64,000 bases of DNA from Clusia tigrina (Eukaryota; Arthropoda; Insecta; Diptera; Clusiidae). Shown one piece after another: positions 47,640 through 59,939 of this stretch (position 1 is its first letter; each line of letters begins with the position of its first letter). The position numbers were made by a program, and so were the translations under genes. Location: the NCBI GenBank assembly GCA_920105625.2, contig OV050033.1:55262780-55326779 (forward strand), read 5' to 3'. Below the pieces are notes generated by a model. The model did not search any database and was not told the DNA's origin. It saw only the letters and a list, made by a program, of their open reading frames with translations.

Positions 47640-48060
47640 TAAGACTCCTTCTTCTCTCTGGTAATAATCCTCTTCTTGATAGCTGTGCAAGGAGTCCCGT
47701 GCACTCGGGCCCAAGGCGTCTAAATGTAAGACTCCCTTCTCTCTGCTACTAATGTTACTCAGCTAACCAAATCTATACCGGCACTTCCGAACAAGGATTG
47801 TAGAATGATTGTAGGCATACTGACGGGTCACTGTCTAACGATGGTACACGATAAAAGCATGGGACTTACGAACAACGACAATTGTGGGAAATGTGAGGAG
47901 AAGGGCACAAAGGAAACTTTGGAGGTCGTGTGACTACCCCCGCAATCGCCTGTTACACCTGAAAGCCCTCTAGTTTGAGGGATTGAACGAGGTCTCAGAA
48001 CTAGGGACGGTTTCGCTAAGGGCGTCTCTGTTTTTACAACAGTTTAATATAGATCACGAC
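47640..48060 (+). pseudogene. LINE C-terminal cysteine-rich fragment
   Basis: ALPNKDCRMIVGILTGHCL, then KSMGLTNNDNCGKCEEKGT and KETLEVV, lie at about 47,788-47,930 in one frame, followed by FEGLNEVSELGTVS. The cysteine pattern CGKC and ETLE match the copy at 52,800-53,110 on the other strand, so both belong to one family. A stop follows ETLEVV where relatives read H-x-x-C-x-C-P. Confidence 0.75.
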
Positions 48061-48289
48061 TATTCAATAGATATCCATCTGGTCTATGTGTGAAGCATCT
48101 CCTCATAAGCGCGCCTGGCACATCTGGGAGCGAGTTGGTTGTAGGGACTTTTTTGTTGCAGAAGAGGGGAACATCAAAAGTCAATGGCCGAAGCCGTAGT
48201 GAGGGACTTTAGCCCGAACCAAACCCCTCCCTTCTCCGGCAGTTATTCCTACCGGAGCTACACCGTTAGGTAATACGTCTGGAGGCCGT

Positions 48290-48440
48290 TTGAGTATATT
48301 ACTACTCCAGTGCTAATAATGGTTGAGAAGGTCTCAGCAATAGTTGTAGTTTCGCTCCGAAAGTTTGCTAAGGGCGTCTGTTTACAGATCCATATTACGA
48401 TTCTTAAATTGATATCCTTCAGGATCTTGCAGATCTTTGT
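48290..48440 (+). pseudogene. Second LINE tail fragment
   Basis: EKVSAIVVVSLRKFAKGVCL (48,328-48,390) repeats the segment that follows the cysteine-rich end in the 47.9-kb and 52.9-kb copies. No open frame extends from it. It may be a separate truncated copy or a local duplication. Confidence 0.5.
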
Positions 48441-50920
48441 GTGGCCTTCAAGGCCAGCCAGTGTAATCTAACTTCACCTCTGCTAATCATACTTGATTCC
48501 ACATCTCCTCCAAAGAGACGAGAGTGCATATAATTTGGGAACAGAAAACTTCCTCTAAGTGACATCTCAAGAGCCGGTAGAGAGCCACTTTCATTGGCGA
48601 TTCTTCGCCCAGCGGAAGATTGTGTTCTATCACTCCTGATTTAGGCTCGTGTAGGGTGTAAACAATGCCTCTCTATTGTGATAATTTGATTTTTGTTGGG
48701 ACATTTTTTATGTTTTCAGACACACGCACACCATTAACAACTTCAGTGAGGCGTTAGGAGAGCCAAATTGATGGCTAGAAACTTGGTCGTAGGAAGAGCC
48801 GGAGACGGAAAGTGGAAAAAGTTCCCATAAACACGCTTCACTCTCTCAACGCTCGATTGCGCATTAAATGGTTAAAAATGTGTTGTTTTTGCTTTGGGAA
48901 ATTAGGACAATGGAGAGAAATCTTCAGAACTGCTTAGAAAATGTGTACATAAATTTTGAACATAAATTAACAGAAGTTTACTTGCGGATGGACACTCACT
49001 CGCCCTAAAAGCCACAAAGTTGAGAAGAGCAGCAAAAAAAGGACACACCAACAGAAAATTTGCGAAACTTGCAAAACAAACTCCTTTAAAGTTCAGTTTT
49101 GGCTCCTTTTTTGCTCCAATCTTTTGCTGCAGTCAAATATTGCCGAGTAAAGCATTTACTGCCTGTATAGCTCCTCGGCCCGGAGGAAGACTGCTCTTGT
49201 TGTTGGTTGGCAAGGAAGCAGGGGGAGGGGCTTGATGGAAGCGTGCATGTTCCTGGCACCAAAGCGCTCGTCGCTCTTTCAAAACTAATTATCGCACATG
49301 GAAGTAATTATACTGCAAATTGTTGCCTCCTCCGGCCGCGCTGAGTGTGTGTCAGGTGGGCGGGAGGAGCAAGTTGGAGGTGCATGTGTGAGCGCATGCA
49401 GCTAGTTAGCGGTGGGCCCCAAAGTGGGAGTGATTTGTCTGTAAATTACGTTAAATAAATTAATTTGTATGCTCTGCACCGAACAGGTTTGATGTCACAA
49501 GCGCCGTCAATGCTGCTGCATGCAACAAATTCTGAATGAGATGCGCCGCTCTTGGCTGCTGCAGTTGCTGATTATATTCGAGTCTCAGAGTTGGGGAAAA
49601 AATTGATGCGGGCTAAAAAAATTGTGCATGAAATTTGTGCATGGCACTTCTCAAGGAAGTTTCGAAGGAGCTCGGGTCGGCTCTGATCTGCATTAGCGAC
49701 AAAACGTTTTGGCAGTAGCGAAGTTTGCGGCTGGTTGCTGCACCTGACGTTTGAAATGTGTTCAAAATTTGTGCAGCTCTTGAAAATGGCAAATTCGATT
49801 ATGTTGACGTGTACACAAAGTGTCAGCTTGAGAAGTCAAACTGGAAGGGAATGCATACGAAAAAGGGAGGCGGCCAGATAGGGAGATGCCCTGATTGGGT
49901 TGTGCGAAGATTGCCTGGCTATGAAGCACGAGAACTACTCGGATCATGAGCATGAATTTGAAGACTCCAGTTTGTAACTCCTGAAATTAGTGGCAAGCAT
50001 AGCAATGCATTGCGTTAGGATACAATTGGGATCAAGCTTGAAATATGGCATATAAATTTATATAAATATGTGTTATGTATATATAAATATGTCATAAATG
50101 AATCATATACATTTATGTAATATATAAAAATATATAAATCAACATTTGTAGACATTCCATGAACATCTATATGAGATTTTCTAACAGAAACAGCCTCCCA
50201 AACTTTGAAATTCATATCATAAACATTCATGCTTTTAGTTATTTATTGGAACTAATCATTGAGAGACTACTATAGCAGATCCTTTAGTAATTAAAGAGAT
50301 AAAGAAGGTTGTTTCGATGAGGGTATGAGGCCTCTTGCGATCGTAGCCAAATAATTCCAATACATACTTAACATAAAATAGTCTGTTGGATACAGAAACA
50401 ATGAGAAGAGACCTCAAGAAGACAGGACTAAATCCCTGAAAATGTGCTTAATCTCATAACAGAAATCCAAATCTGTTTCAGCAGAAAGCCAACATAGAAG
50501 ACACCAAACATTTAAGCCTTGCCTATCGCAACAGATGTGCTCAGAACACAGTGCAAATAATTAGGAAAATTCTACAGTGTTTTGGAAAGGAAAACTGTGG
50601 AATGTTAAACTAGGACCGACAAGAAGACAGTATGAGACAGTATTACCTCAGATATGAAGGTAAAACTTACAAGACTGAAAAATATTATGGTGAATATTTT
50701 AAGGAATATTATAAGGAAGAAACAAAATGGGTTCTTCTAACCAAGAGGGTAGGGAAGGTCTATAGATCCTATGACTATCCTTAGTTTCTAGCACTCAAAA
50801 GGCACAAAGGTTTGGGGAGTAGACTTGAGCAAGATCCGACAGCCTGATTCCTTCAACATACTTGAATTCCTGTGGGAAATAAACCTGACAAAGACCTATA
50901 AACGAGACTATTCTCATATG
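48441..50920. other. Non-coding stretch
   Basis: No gene recognised. AT-rich TATATAAAT repeats lie at 50,045-50,145. Short frames at 49020-49235 and 49758-49953 have no features. A lone CCCTAAAAG occurs at 49,003. Confidence 0.5.
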
Positions 50921-50924
50921 CTTA

Positions 50925-50985
50925 AATAAATATATAGGGGCATCACAATAGATCTTTTAGGTCTAACACCCTTAAATAAATTTAA
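50925..50985 (+). mobile_element. LINE 3' end remnant C (short)
   Basis: AGGGGCATCACAATAGATCT, then TTTAGGTC, matches the GGGGGCACAATAGATCT...AGGTC segment of remnant A at about 8,088-8,112. Confidence 0.45.
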
Positions 50986-50989
50986 TCTA

Positions 50990-51745
50990 AATCTAATCCT
51001 CAGTTTCACTGATTCCGAATCACTGATTGCTCCTCTCAGTTTTAAAGAGTCCTATTATCAATTTCACCGATTACTACACTCAGTGTCACTGATTCCTATT
51101 CTCAGATTCGCTGATTCCTATCCTCAGTTTCACTCAATCCTATTCTCAGTTTCACTCAATCCTATTCTCAGTTTCACTCAATCCTTTTCTCAGTTTCATT
51201 GAATCCTAGCCTCAGTTTCATAGATTCATATACTCAATTTCACAGATTCCTGTTGTCAGATTCATTGATTGCTATCCTCAGATTCACTGACACCCATCCT
51301 CAATTTCACTGATACCTTTCCTCAGTTTCATTGATTCATAGCAGCAGTTTCCCAAATTCCTATTCCCAGTTTCATTGATTCAAAGAATCAGTTTCACTGA
51401 TTCCTGTCCTCAGCTTCACTGAAACATATCCTTAGTTTCTGTAATTCCTATCTTTAGATTCACTGATTCCTCTCCTGAGTTTCACTGATTCCTATCCTCA
51501 CTTCCACTGATAATTATCCTAAGTTTCACGGAATCCTAAGCTCACTTTCTTTGTTTCCCATCATCAGTTTCACAGATTCTTATCCTCAGATTCTCAGATT
51601 CCTATATTTAGTTTCACTGATACCTCTATCCTCTGTTCCCTAGATTGATATAATCAATTTCACGATTAATATTCTCAGTTTCCCTAATTCCTATTTTCAC
51701 TTTCACTGACACTTATTCTCAGTTTCACTGATTCCTCGATAGCTA
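50990..51745. repeat. 22-bp tandem array (CTCAGTTTCACTGATTCCTAT)
   Basis: About 33 degenerate copies of a 22-bp unit CCTCAGTTTCACTGATTCCTAT with many substitutions. Three adjacent CTATTCTCAGTTTCACTCAA units near 51,130-51,180 are almost identical. Confidence 0.93.
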
Positions 51746-52645
51746 GGGAATACCCTCTTCCAGAATAGACACAAGTGTTGGTGTGAAAGTATTCTCCGGG
51801 CTATTCACTGAAGACCAGTTCCCAAAACTACATCAATTATATTCACATATGCAGGAACTCTGTTAGTATTCAACCGAAAACAGTCCCATGTGTGATTGAG
51901 TTCCTCCGACGCACTTATTATCCTGGTCACATTTCTGCAATTCAATTGAATTCATTTCATATTTTTCATTTTTAATAATTTCATTTTATTGCCATATTTT
52001 CAATGACTGTTATTGCTCATATTATGAAGAGACACTTGTGCACTTCATGGCTTCGTATTGATGCTTTATAATAACTGCAACACAACAAAAACAACAGCGA
52101 CAGCAACAATGCCAACAATGACAACAAAACAGACCACACACAATAAGTAAACAATAATGAAAAACAATAAAAACCAACCGCATCACTTTTGGCTCCGGCT
52201 GAATGAGTGCATAAATGTGTGAGTGACTTTGCGAGTGACTGTGTGAATGTGTGAGTGCGTCAGTGCGGCTTCCGTGTACACACGTATTGAGCTGGCAGGC
52301 TGCCGGGGCTGGCCAGGACTGGACAGGGTTCAGATGGCTATGAATGAAATGACAAGCAGCGATACAGAAATCAAACTAAACCAATCGAAAACAAACCGAA
52401 ATGTATTTAAACGAAACGGAAATGAAAACCCAAAGTAGCGGAAATTTAATAATGGTCAACAATTTAGAGTACGGTCGAGCAGGACGAGCACATATTTATG
52501 CGGTATTATTATGCAAGGTGTGGCAGAAAAGAAACGGAAATTATTACTCAATTGTATTTTTCCTAAGCAACTAATTGAAGGACATTTGTCCCCTCCATTC
52601 TGTGGTCTTTGTGTATGTTCTTCGATAATGAACAATTTATATTGA
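51746..52645. other. Non-coding stretch with CAA repeats
   Basis: CAA-rich sequence at 52,080-52,170. The frame 52247-52438 has no domain. Confidence 0.5.
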
Positions 52646-52649
52646 AAAT

Positions 52650-52740
52650 AATAGTTTCGAATCCTGCCCTGAGCATGGTCTGAAGATGGTTCTTTCTACA
52701 TATTCTCACTCTCATAAGACTAACTTTCGTACAGTGCAGG
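52650..52740 (+). mobile_element. SINE copy 4, tRNA-like part only
   Basis: GTTTCGAATCCTGCCCTGAG, then ATGGTCT and TGGTTCTTTC, follows the order of copy 1 from the B box (34,442) to TTCTTTC (34,486). The 3' half is not recognisable. Confidence 0.4.
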
Positions 52741-52799
52741 TATGGGTTAGGTCACCTAGGCTGGCCATGAAGTCCAAACATAGATCTACAAACTGATTT

Positions 52800-53830
52800 C
52801 CAGTGCAAGAGGGATATCCATTTAAATGACGTCATATGGATCTCTAAAAAGAGAATCACTCTTAGCAAACTTTGACAGCGAGACCATCCTTTGGGCTGAA
52901 ACCTCGTCCAGTCCCTCAAACCAGGGGGCTCCCAGGTGTGCCATGCGCATATTTGACATTGCGGGGCATAGACACATAATATGCTCCAATGTTTCCTTTA
53001 AGCCCTGCCCTCCACATTTCCCACAATAGTCGTTGTTCGTAACTCTCCTACTTTAAACGTTTACCGCCGTTAGACAGTGACAAGCCAGCATGCCTCTAAT
53101 CACTCTGCAAACCTTCTTCAGGATCATTTTTCATTTAAAATCGTCCAGGTCATTAAAGAGTGGTACCATAGGGTTTTCCACCGTACGGCTGTATAGTGTC
53201 GGACCATATCTTCCTCATCCTCTTCTTGATAGCTGCGCATGAAATCCCGCACACTGGGCCCCAGCTTTGTGGCCAAATGGATAGTGTCCTGTCGAAACTA
53301 CCACAACAGAGCTAATAAGTTTCATATTCAAGGAAATTCACTCTTTAGTGTGCCGGAATTGAAAATAAGTCCTGAGAGCTGTGTAGTCCTGAGCTGTGTA
53401 ATGCTGAGCTGTGTAATCGCATTACTGGTGCTCTCTTCCCGCCACCCTCTGTAGGTCTGGTCGAGGCAGCTAGAAGTAATGTGGTGGTTATAAATATATA
53501 GCGATAGGTATTCCCGCTGTGTTGGCGTAACTGAAATCAGTTGATATTGTGCCACGTCTAGCGAGTTCATCGGCAATATAGTAGCCTTTTATGTCACAAG
53601 GACCTGGCACCCAAGTCATGGAGATGTTCTGTAGGTGTGCCAGCTCATTAAGCAGAGATCGACTAAGAAAGACCATCTTCGAAGAGGTGGATGTCTTGTT
53701 TAGGGCCTTAATGGCAGCCTGGCTGTCAGTGTAGATTCGAACATGTTCATCCGATAGATTGTCATGCTTCAGCAGAGATATGTGTGTAATGTGTAATGTA
53801 TAAGGAGGTGCTTAAACCACTGCCACCAAA
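52800..53830 (-). pseudogene. LINE RNase H and cysteine-rich C-terminus, largest remnant
   Basis: The minus strand reads HVRIYTDSQAAIKALNKT (near 53,750-53,700), SLLNELAHLQNISMTWVPGP, CDIKGYYIADELARRGT to about 53,560, then TAGIPIA. After a disordered stretch near 53,480-53,130 it resumes with CRVIRGMLACHCL, TNNDYCGKCGGQGLKETLEH and IMCLCPAMSNMRMAHLGAP, ending DEVSAQRMVSLSKFAK near 52,860. RNase H Asp and the DSQAA and ADELAR motifs are intact, so this copy defines the family best. One stop after CHCLTAVNV and the scrambled middle make it dead. The RT part is absent. Confidence 0.82.
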
Positions 53831-54927
53831 AAGATCTATTGTACTACCCTCAGGTTATAGGATATCCCTATAAAATCTCATTCAACCCTGAGGCCCTGGA
53901 GGATGTTGGCTATTTCAAGTTGTGCTATTGATCCTAGTATTCGACAAGGACCCAGGTGGAATTTTTCCTTTTGTTCGTCCACCTCAGCAGAGATAAGGCT
54001 TTAAAGATTACCTCCAGCCTGGAAGACACTGCAGTAGTCAAGTATTCGAAACCTTTCATTGAAGTATATTCAAAAGGAAAAATGTTTGTGGTGGATAAGA
54101 ATAAAGTGAGGTGAATTTAAAATTTATAAACGGGGGACCAATTGAAGCGCTCCCAAAGTCTATAAATTATACACAGGCTCTTCTATCGGTTAAGGACCTT
54201 CCTTAGACATTGGAGGAAATTCACCTTGCATACACCTTTAAGATAACTTCACCTATTTGTAGATCTGCACCACACTTTCGGTGAAGTGTTGGAACGCTTG
54301 AAAAGCGGTCCAATTGAGTTTTAGTTAAGGTCTGGAAGCTTCTATGATAATCATGATCTTAATATTACTACAGTTGTTTTTTAATTGTCAAAAGCTGTTT
54401 TTTAAGTTACTCCTTCTCCTCCTTCCTTGGCTTTTTCCGTTCTCCTTTCCTTTCTTTTCCTCCTTTAACAACTTTTTTATCGCTGAACTCGTCTCCAGGA
54501 ATTGATGTTTTTTCTTTTAAGATTTTCACCAAATTATTTATATTTTCAACTGTCTCGTTTCTTTGCTGACATGCTCCATATTTATGCGGTATTTTTTATG
54601 GTATCATATGAGGAACCGCAAGTGCACGAGTGGAGTACTCCATTGAACAAGTGTGCTACTGCGCCATCTTTGTTTACTGACAGAAGATTGAATTGGTGAG
54701 TGTGTGGTTAGTGTATCACGTATCAGTGACTGTGTGTGTTTGTGTTGGTGCGTGTGTGCGTGGCGGTAGCAAAAATGAATTGAATAGCTTTGATCGTTTA
54801 TTGTGTGAATTCAATAAGCAGGACAAAAAAGACACAAGAGCAACAACAACAACAATATACAGGAAAACAGGAGATAGAATATTATGAAAATGTTTCGTAT
54901 GAATTGTGATGTTCAACAACAACAACC

Positions 54928-54969
<42 letters not shown>

Positions 54970-55225
54970 TCGCCAACACACAATAAGCAGGGACAACACC
55001 AGGAACAATTGCATGAACGATAAATGACAAACAATTGTCAGCATTTGCTGTGCGCTCGTAATTGTCAAATATTTTGTTTTTGTTATTGTGGCCGTTGTTG
55101 TTGTTATTGTTGTTGTTGTGTCGTTTCTTTTTTCGAAATTTATTGCATTCGTTTTAATATTTGCTTGACATTTGCAATAAATTTGCTTTCGTTGTGGTGT
55201 TGGTTGGGTGGTTGAGTGTGTGGGG

Positions 55226-55258
<33 letters not shown>

Positions 55259-55510
55259 GTGTGGCTCGGGGGGATTGATTTGTAGCCTCTTTCGTTGTTG
55301 TTGTTCGCTAATAACTCAAATTTGGGACATATTTTCGTTTGTTCTTTTTTATTTTGTTTTCGAAAATCTCATGGAAATTTTGGGTCACTTTGGATTGTGA
55401 AGCGATCAATTTGACGCACGCCTCGAATAGTGCGATTTATACTCGCATTCAAATTAATTATAATAATTATGGGAGTTCACAAATTTGCAGCAGCTAATCA
55501 CAAAATTCTT
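53831..55510. other. Non-coding stretch with CA/GT repeats
   Basis: (CA)n at 54,933-54,966 and (GT)n at 55,218-55,258, with GTT runs at 55,090-55,120. Frames across them, including 54716-55030 minus, are low complexity. Any continuation of the LINE upstream of 53,830 is not recognisable. Confidence 0.5.
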
Positions 55511-55514
55511 TAGA

Positions 55515-55627
55515 ATGCATCCTAGAAGTAGGCAATAATTTTATGAGCTGTGGCGCAAGTGAAAAATTGTATGCATAACAAACATATATTTTATAATTAG
55601 CCTACTTTTAGGGCGTTCCATTAATGC
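55515..55627. mobile_element. Short CCCTAAAAGTAGGC inverted element, copy 4
   Basis: GCATCCTAGAAGTAGGC at 55,517-55,533 faces GCCTACTTTTAGGGCG at 55,600-55,615. ATGCAT occurs just inside the left copy and again at 55,623-55,628, so the outer ends are also partly mirrored. Non-coding. Confidence 0.6.
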
Positions 55628-55689
55628 ATGCAACATGAAGGTTCTCATAAATATTATATAAGTAATAGATTAGATTATTACCAGCCAGA

Positions 55690-57500
55690 AATTGAACATA
55701 TCATAAGTGATGAAACTCTGTAAGTGAAGGAGAATAAAATATCACTGGAATGGAAACTAGAAAGGAAGAAAATGAAATATCACTGGAATGGAAACTCAAA
55801 TATCACTGGAATGGAAACTAGAAAAGAAGAATTCTTGAAATGAAAAATACTAAAAATAACTCTAATAGAAACTAGAAAGGAAGACATCTTTAACTGAAGA
55901 ACACAGAAATATAACTAGAATAAAAACTAGAATGAAAGAGCTGTAGAAGGTAAGATCTCTAAGTATTCGAGAAAAATATCTCAATACAATCTACAAAAAA
56001 AAACAATTATGTAACTGAAGAACAGAGAGAAATCACGGGAATAGAAACTAGAACGAAAGAGATGTAGAAGTGAAGATATCTGAAAAATTCTTCTGAAAGA
56101 CACAAAAAAATACTTCGATACTATCTAAAAAAGAACAATTATCGAAGTGGAGAATAGAGAGCAATCACGGGAATATAAATTAGAATGGAAGAGCTGCTGT
56201 AGTGAAGTCTCTGAAAAATCCGTGGGTTATAAACTACAAAGGAGAACTCTGAAAGTGAAGAACACTGAAAGATCAGTGGATTAAAAACTAGAAAGCAATA
56301 ATTGTGGAACTAAAGAAAACAAGTGAATTAATTGAAACAAAGAGTTCTGAAAATGTGGGACAATGAAAGTGCAGTATAATAAAAGTTAGCTTTAGAAGTG
56401 AAGGACATTGAGACAAATGTGGAATAGAAACTCGAAAAGAAATGTTCTCCACTGATTAATACGTAGTGAAATAGAAACTAAAAAAGAAGGATTCTGGAAA
56501 TGAAGAACATTGAAAATCATATTAAACTACAATAAAAGACTTCTGGAAGTGAAGAGTACTGAAAAATGTATGAGTTAAAAATTAGTAAAGAAGGCCTCCC
56601 TAATGCAATGGAAAGTAGAATGAAAGAGATGTGGAAGTGATGAGCTCTGAAAGATAAGTGGGTTAAAAACAACTCTGTAAGTGAAGAACACTGACATATC
56701 GGTTGAACACTAATTCGAAAGGAAGAATTCTTGTACTAAAGAATGCTGAAAATTTACAGGAATATAAACTAGAAAGGAACAAATCTGGGGGCCAAGAATA
56801 AAGAAAAAGAAGTGAAATAGAAACTAAAAACGAAAAGTTCTGGAACTGGATTCGGAAAAATAAAGAAAAATTGGTAGAATAGAAATATTAACCAAAGAAT
56901 TCTGGGACTGACCAATATTGAAGTCTCGGTGGATTAGAAGAGAAAAGTTCCAAAAGCGATGAAAATTGAAAATGCAGTGGAATAAAACTTTGAAATTCGC
57001 AGTTCTAGAATTGAAGAATCAGATCAGTGGAATAGAAACCAGAGAACAGAAGTTCTATAAGTTGAGATCCATTGAAAAGTTTTCAAGGAGAAACTAAGAA
57101 AGAAGAATTCTTCAACTGAAGAACACTGAAAAATCAGTGGAATAGACACCAGAGAACAGAAGTTCTATAAGTGGAGATCCATTGAAAAGTTTTGATGGAG
57201 AAACTAAGAAAGAAGAATTCTTCAACTGAAGGCCACTGAAAAATTAGTAGAATGAAAACTAAGATAGGAAGAAATCTGGATTTAGATAGTACTGATATCA
57301 ATAAGGGGAATCATGGGAATAGTAACTAGAATGAAGCATTTTGAAACTTAAGAATATCAGTGGAATAGAACCTAGAAAGGAAATATTCTGGTGATGAAGA
57401 ATGATAAAAATGTTGTGAAGAGAAATCCTGGATCTGGAGAAAACTACAAAGGTACTGGAATCTAAACTAAGAAAGAAGACGTTTAGGACTATCGTATAGG
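55690..57500. repeat. ~55-60 bp degenerate tandem array
   Basis: About 30 degenerate copies of a purine-rich unit built from GAAGAACACTGAAAAATCAG, TGGAATAGAAACTAGAAAGG and AAGAATTCTGGAACT. A 120-bp block with CCAGAGAACAGAAGTTCTAT is repeated at about 57,030 and 57,148, showing recent local duplication. Confidence 0.88.
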
Positions 57501-57589
57501 AAATCCGGAGTTCAAGAATGAATTTAGAAAATGTATTGGATAAAAAACTGGGAAATTTCTGCAAAGCAAATTGTATCAAGATCTGTGGT

Positions 57590-57910
57590 CTAATAAGGGT
57601 GGAGGGGGTGTATCGAAGAAGAATGTACGATGAGCAGTATAAGCTGTACACCGACACAAGCGCATAAACATCCATCCGCTTCGCTGGGTTGGTCATGTTG
57701 AGCGAATAGATGAGGACGCTCTGGCTAAGAGGGTGTATTCTTCGACTTATGGTGGTGGGACGCGCAGTAGAGGACGAGCTAATAGACCAGGTGCTGGGGA
57801 ACTTATCTGTGCTTGGCATTACCAACTGGCGCCAACACACTCATAGCAGAGGTGACTGTCGAAGCTTTATTGACACACCAAACACCGATCATCGGTTGTA
57901 GCGCCATCAA
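57590..57910 (+). pseudogene. RT C-terminal fragment of a third LINE family
   Basis: The plus strand reads RRRMYDEQYKLYTD (57,620-57,660), then in another frame IHPLRWVGHVERIDEDALAK (57,670-57,730), GGGTRSRGRANR, and in a third frame VLGNLSVLGITNWRQ and HSRGDCRSFIDTPNT. The pattern LRWxGHVxR, GxRxRGRP and LGxxNWRxxAxDR is the C-terminus of endonuclease/RT LINEs common in insects. Two frameshifts. The 180-codon minus-strand frame 57298-57840 is its shadow. Confidence 0.75.
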
Positions 57911-59590
57911 AGAAGAAACTTATTGTATCTTCAATGGATCAGTGATAGACCGTATAAATGATTAGATGCATCATCTCTACAGCACAAAGATTTTACTTGC
58001 AGCTCTGTTGATACAGGGTACAATGTCCTTTAATGGCTCTAAAGTAAGTAAGTTGGTAATGTAACCCTTATCTCATATCAACGAACTATATTCGAAGAAA
58101 TTTTGATGGAGATTTTCACGGTGGGAGTGATATCCATATGAGTGATACCATATTCTGTTCGTGTTGAATGGAGAGTTTGCCACCATATAAGGATCGATCT
58201 TCCTAACAAAATATAAGATTAAGAGAGAGTACCTGCATTTGCAGTTCCAATTGGACATAATTTTGACTAAAAGAGAAGTTTGTCGCATATTGTGGACGTG
58301 TCTGAATGCCCCCGAAGAACACAAACTTACTTGAAATCAGTAATCGCAATGAGAAGAAGACTTCAATCTTCCAGAAAATTCGGAAACCTTCATGATTACT
58401 GCTGAGGTTTTGGGTGGCTTTCACATTGATAAATAAATTAAACATTTTTCTCTCTATTTTCTTTTAACTGTATAATTTCCCTCTGCTACTGAACCATAAA
58501 GCAGACATCCTTAAAGCGGTCCTTTTTTAATACTTGTTCTGTTGGCGTTGCATTTTGAGCTGGCTGGAGTTTTATTTGATTTGCGATAAGACGGCAATTT
58601 AATGTCTCAAAGACATTTTACTGCAGCTGTCAAAGGCAAAGAAAGGCACACTGCGACAACTGCATAAGTATACAGACAACCAAATGGCTGCGAGGGTGTA
58701 GGGGCGGGAAAGCACACAGGCCAGTGTGGGACACAGACGGACAAAGCCAACCGAGATAAGATATTGCACAAATAAATGAACAAACCGTAGAGTGGGGGAG
58801 TGGGGGAGGAGGAAGCATAAAAGAACACAGTCAAAGTGATGTCAAATGCAAACACACATGTCTACTGCATACATACTCACGCACACCCTCACAAGAACCC
58901 ACACATATACTCATACACACATAGACACAATCAAACACACATATAGCAAAACTGAAACCAGTGGGGCGTGGGAGCAAAGCTGGATAATAAGCGTAAGTTG
59001 CAATTGCAACAGATGACGACGGGCACCATCGTAGTTGCCAAATGTCTGTGTTACAGAAAAATTCTCCCCATCTATCGAAGTCAATTGGAGACGGCAATAA
59101 AAGTTCCCACGGTGATGTCTTTGGTTAATAAGATTTACGAGGACACATGTATGTACAATATTCTCTATTTTCTTCTCGCTTCCTTCTCTGTTCAGTTTAC
59201 AATCCGCTATTGAATTATTTATATATAATATATATATTTTTAAAAATCAGTGAGCTCTCATATTAAGGAACTACTAACCCATATCATTTACACACAACAT
59301 TTCATTACACGGTTCAATTTTTCAGTTATCAAGCCGAGCAATTGCTTCCTCATGTTTTGTGTCTTGGATCACACTTTATTTGTTTCGGTTCTCCTGAGTT
59401 ATTCCATACTTTGATCAGTTTTAACTTCTACCATAGTCCTATTCCAGAATTTACTTCAGTTATTTTATTTGATTCAACCCAATCGTTCTACTTGTACCCA
59501 TCATGAACATTTATTACTCATCTTTTCCTTCTCCAAGTATCTACTAGAGCATATCATAGTAATTTCGATTCTTCAGTTTCAATAGATACT
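57911..59590. other. Non-coding stretch
   Basis: CA-rich sequence at 58,850-58,950. Minus-strand frames 58073-59097 overlap and show no domains. Confidence 0.5.
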
Positions 59591-59599
59591 ATTAAGCTG

Positions 59600-59870
59600 C
59601 AATTTGAGTGGTACAACTTGAGTGATACAACTTGAGTGATACAACTTGAGTGATAAAACTTGAGTGATACAACTTGAGTGACACAACTTGAGTGATACAA
59701 CTTGAGTGGCACAATTTCAGTGCTACCAATACACCCTGGGAAACCATCGTTTTTTCAACCGTAGCCATCTTCTTCATATTTAGTTCCAATACACCTTGGG
59801 AAACCATCGTTTCTTCAACGGTAGCCATCTTCTTCATATTTAGTTCCAATAAAATTTTGGTTTGAATTAT
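59600..59870. repeat. Two short arrays: 14-bp GTGATACAACTTGA and 60-bp unit
   Basis: Eight or so units of GTGATACAACTTGA run from 59,605 to 59,715. A 60-bp unit with CCAATACACC(C/T)TGGGAAACC and GTAGCCATCTTCTTCATATT follows, two full copies (59,725 and 59,785) and a partial third. Confidence 0.93.
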
Positions 59871-59939
59871 TCCAGCACCCTTATTGGGCCCTTCAATATA
59901 AATCATTATTATTTCTCATTTAGTAGCAGAACTTAGGAA

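Noticed and set aside
57298..57840. 180-codon minus-strand frame as a membrane protein
   Set aside because: The opposite strand encodes a recognisable RT C-terminus over much of it; the rest lies over an AT-rich tandem array.
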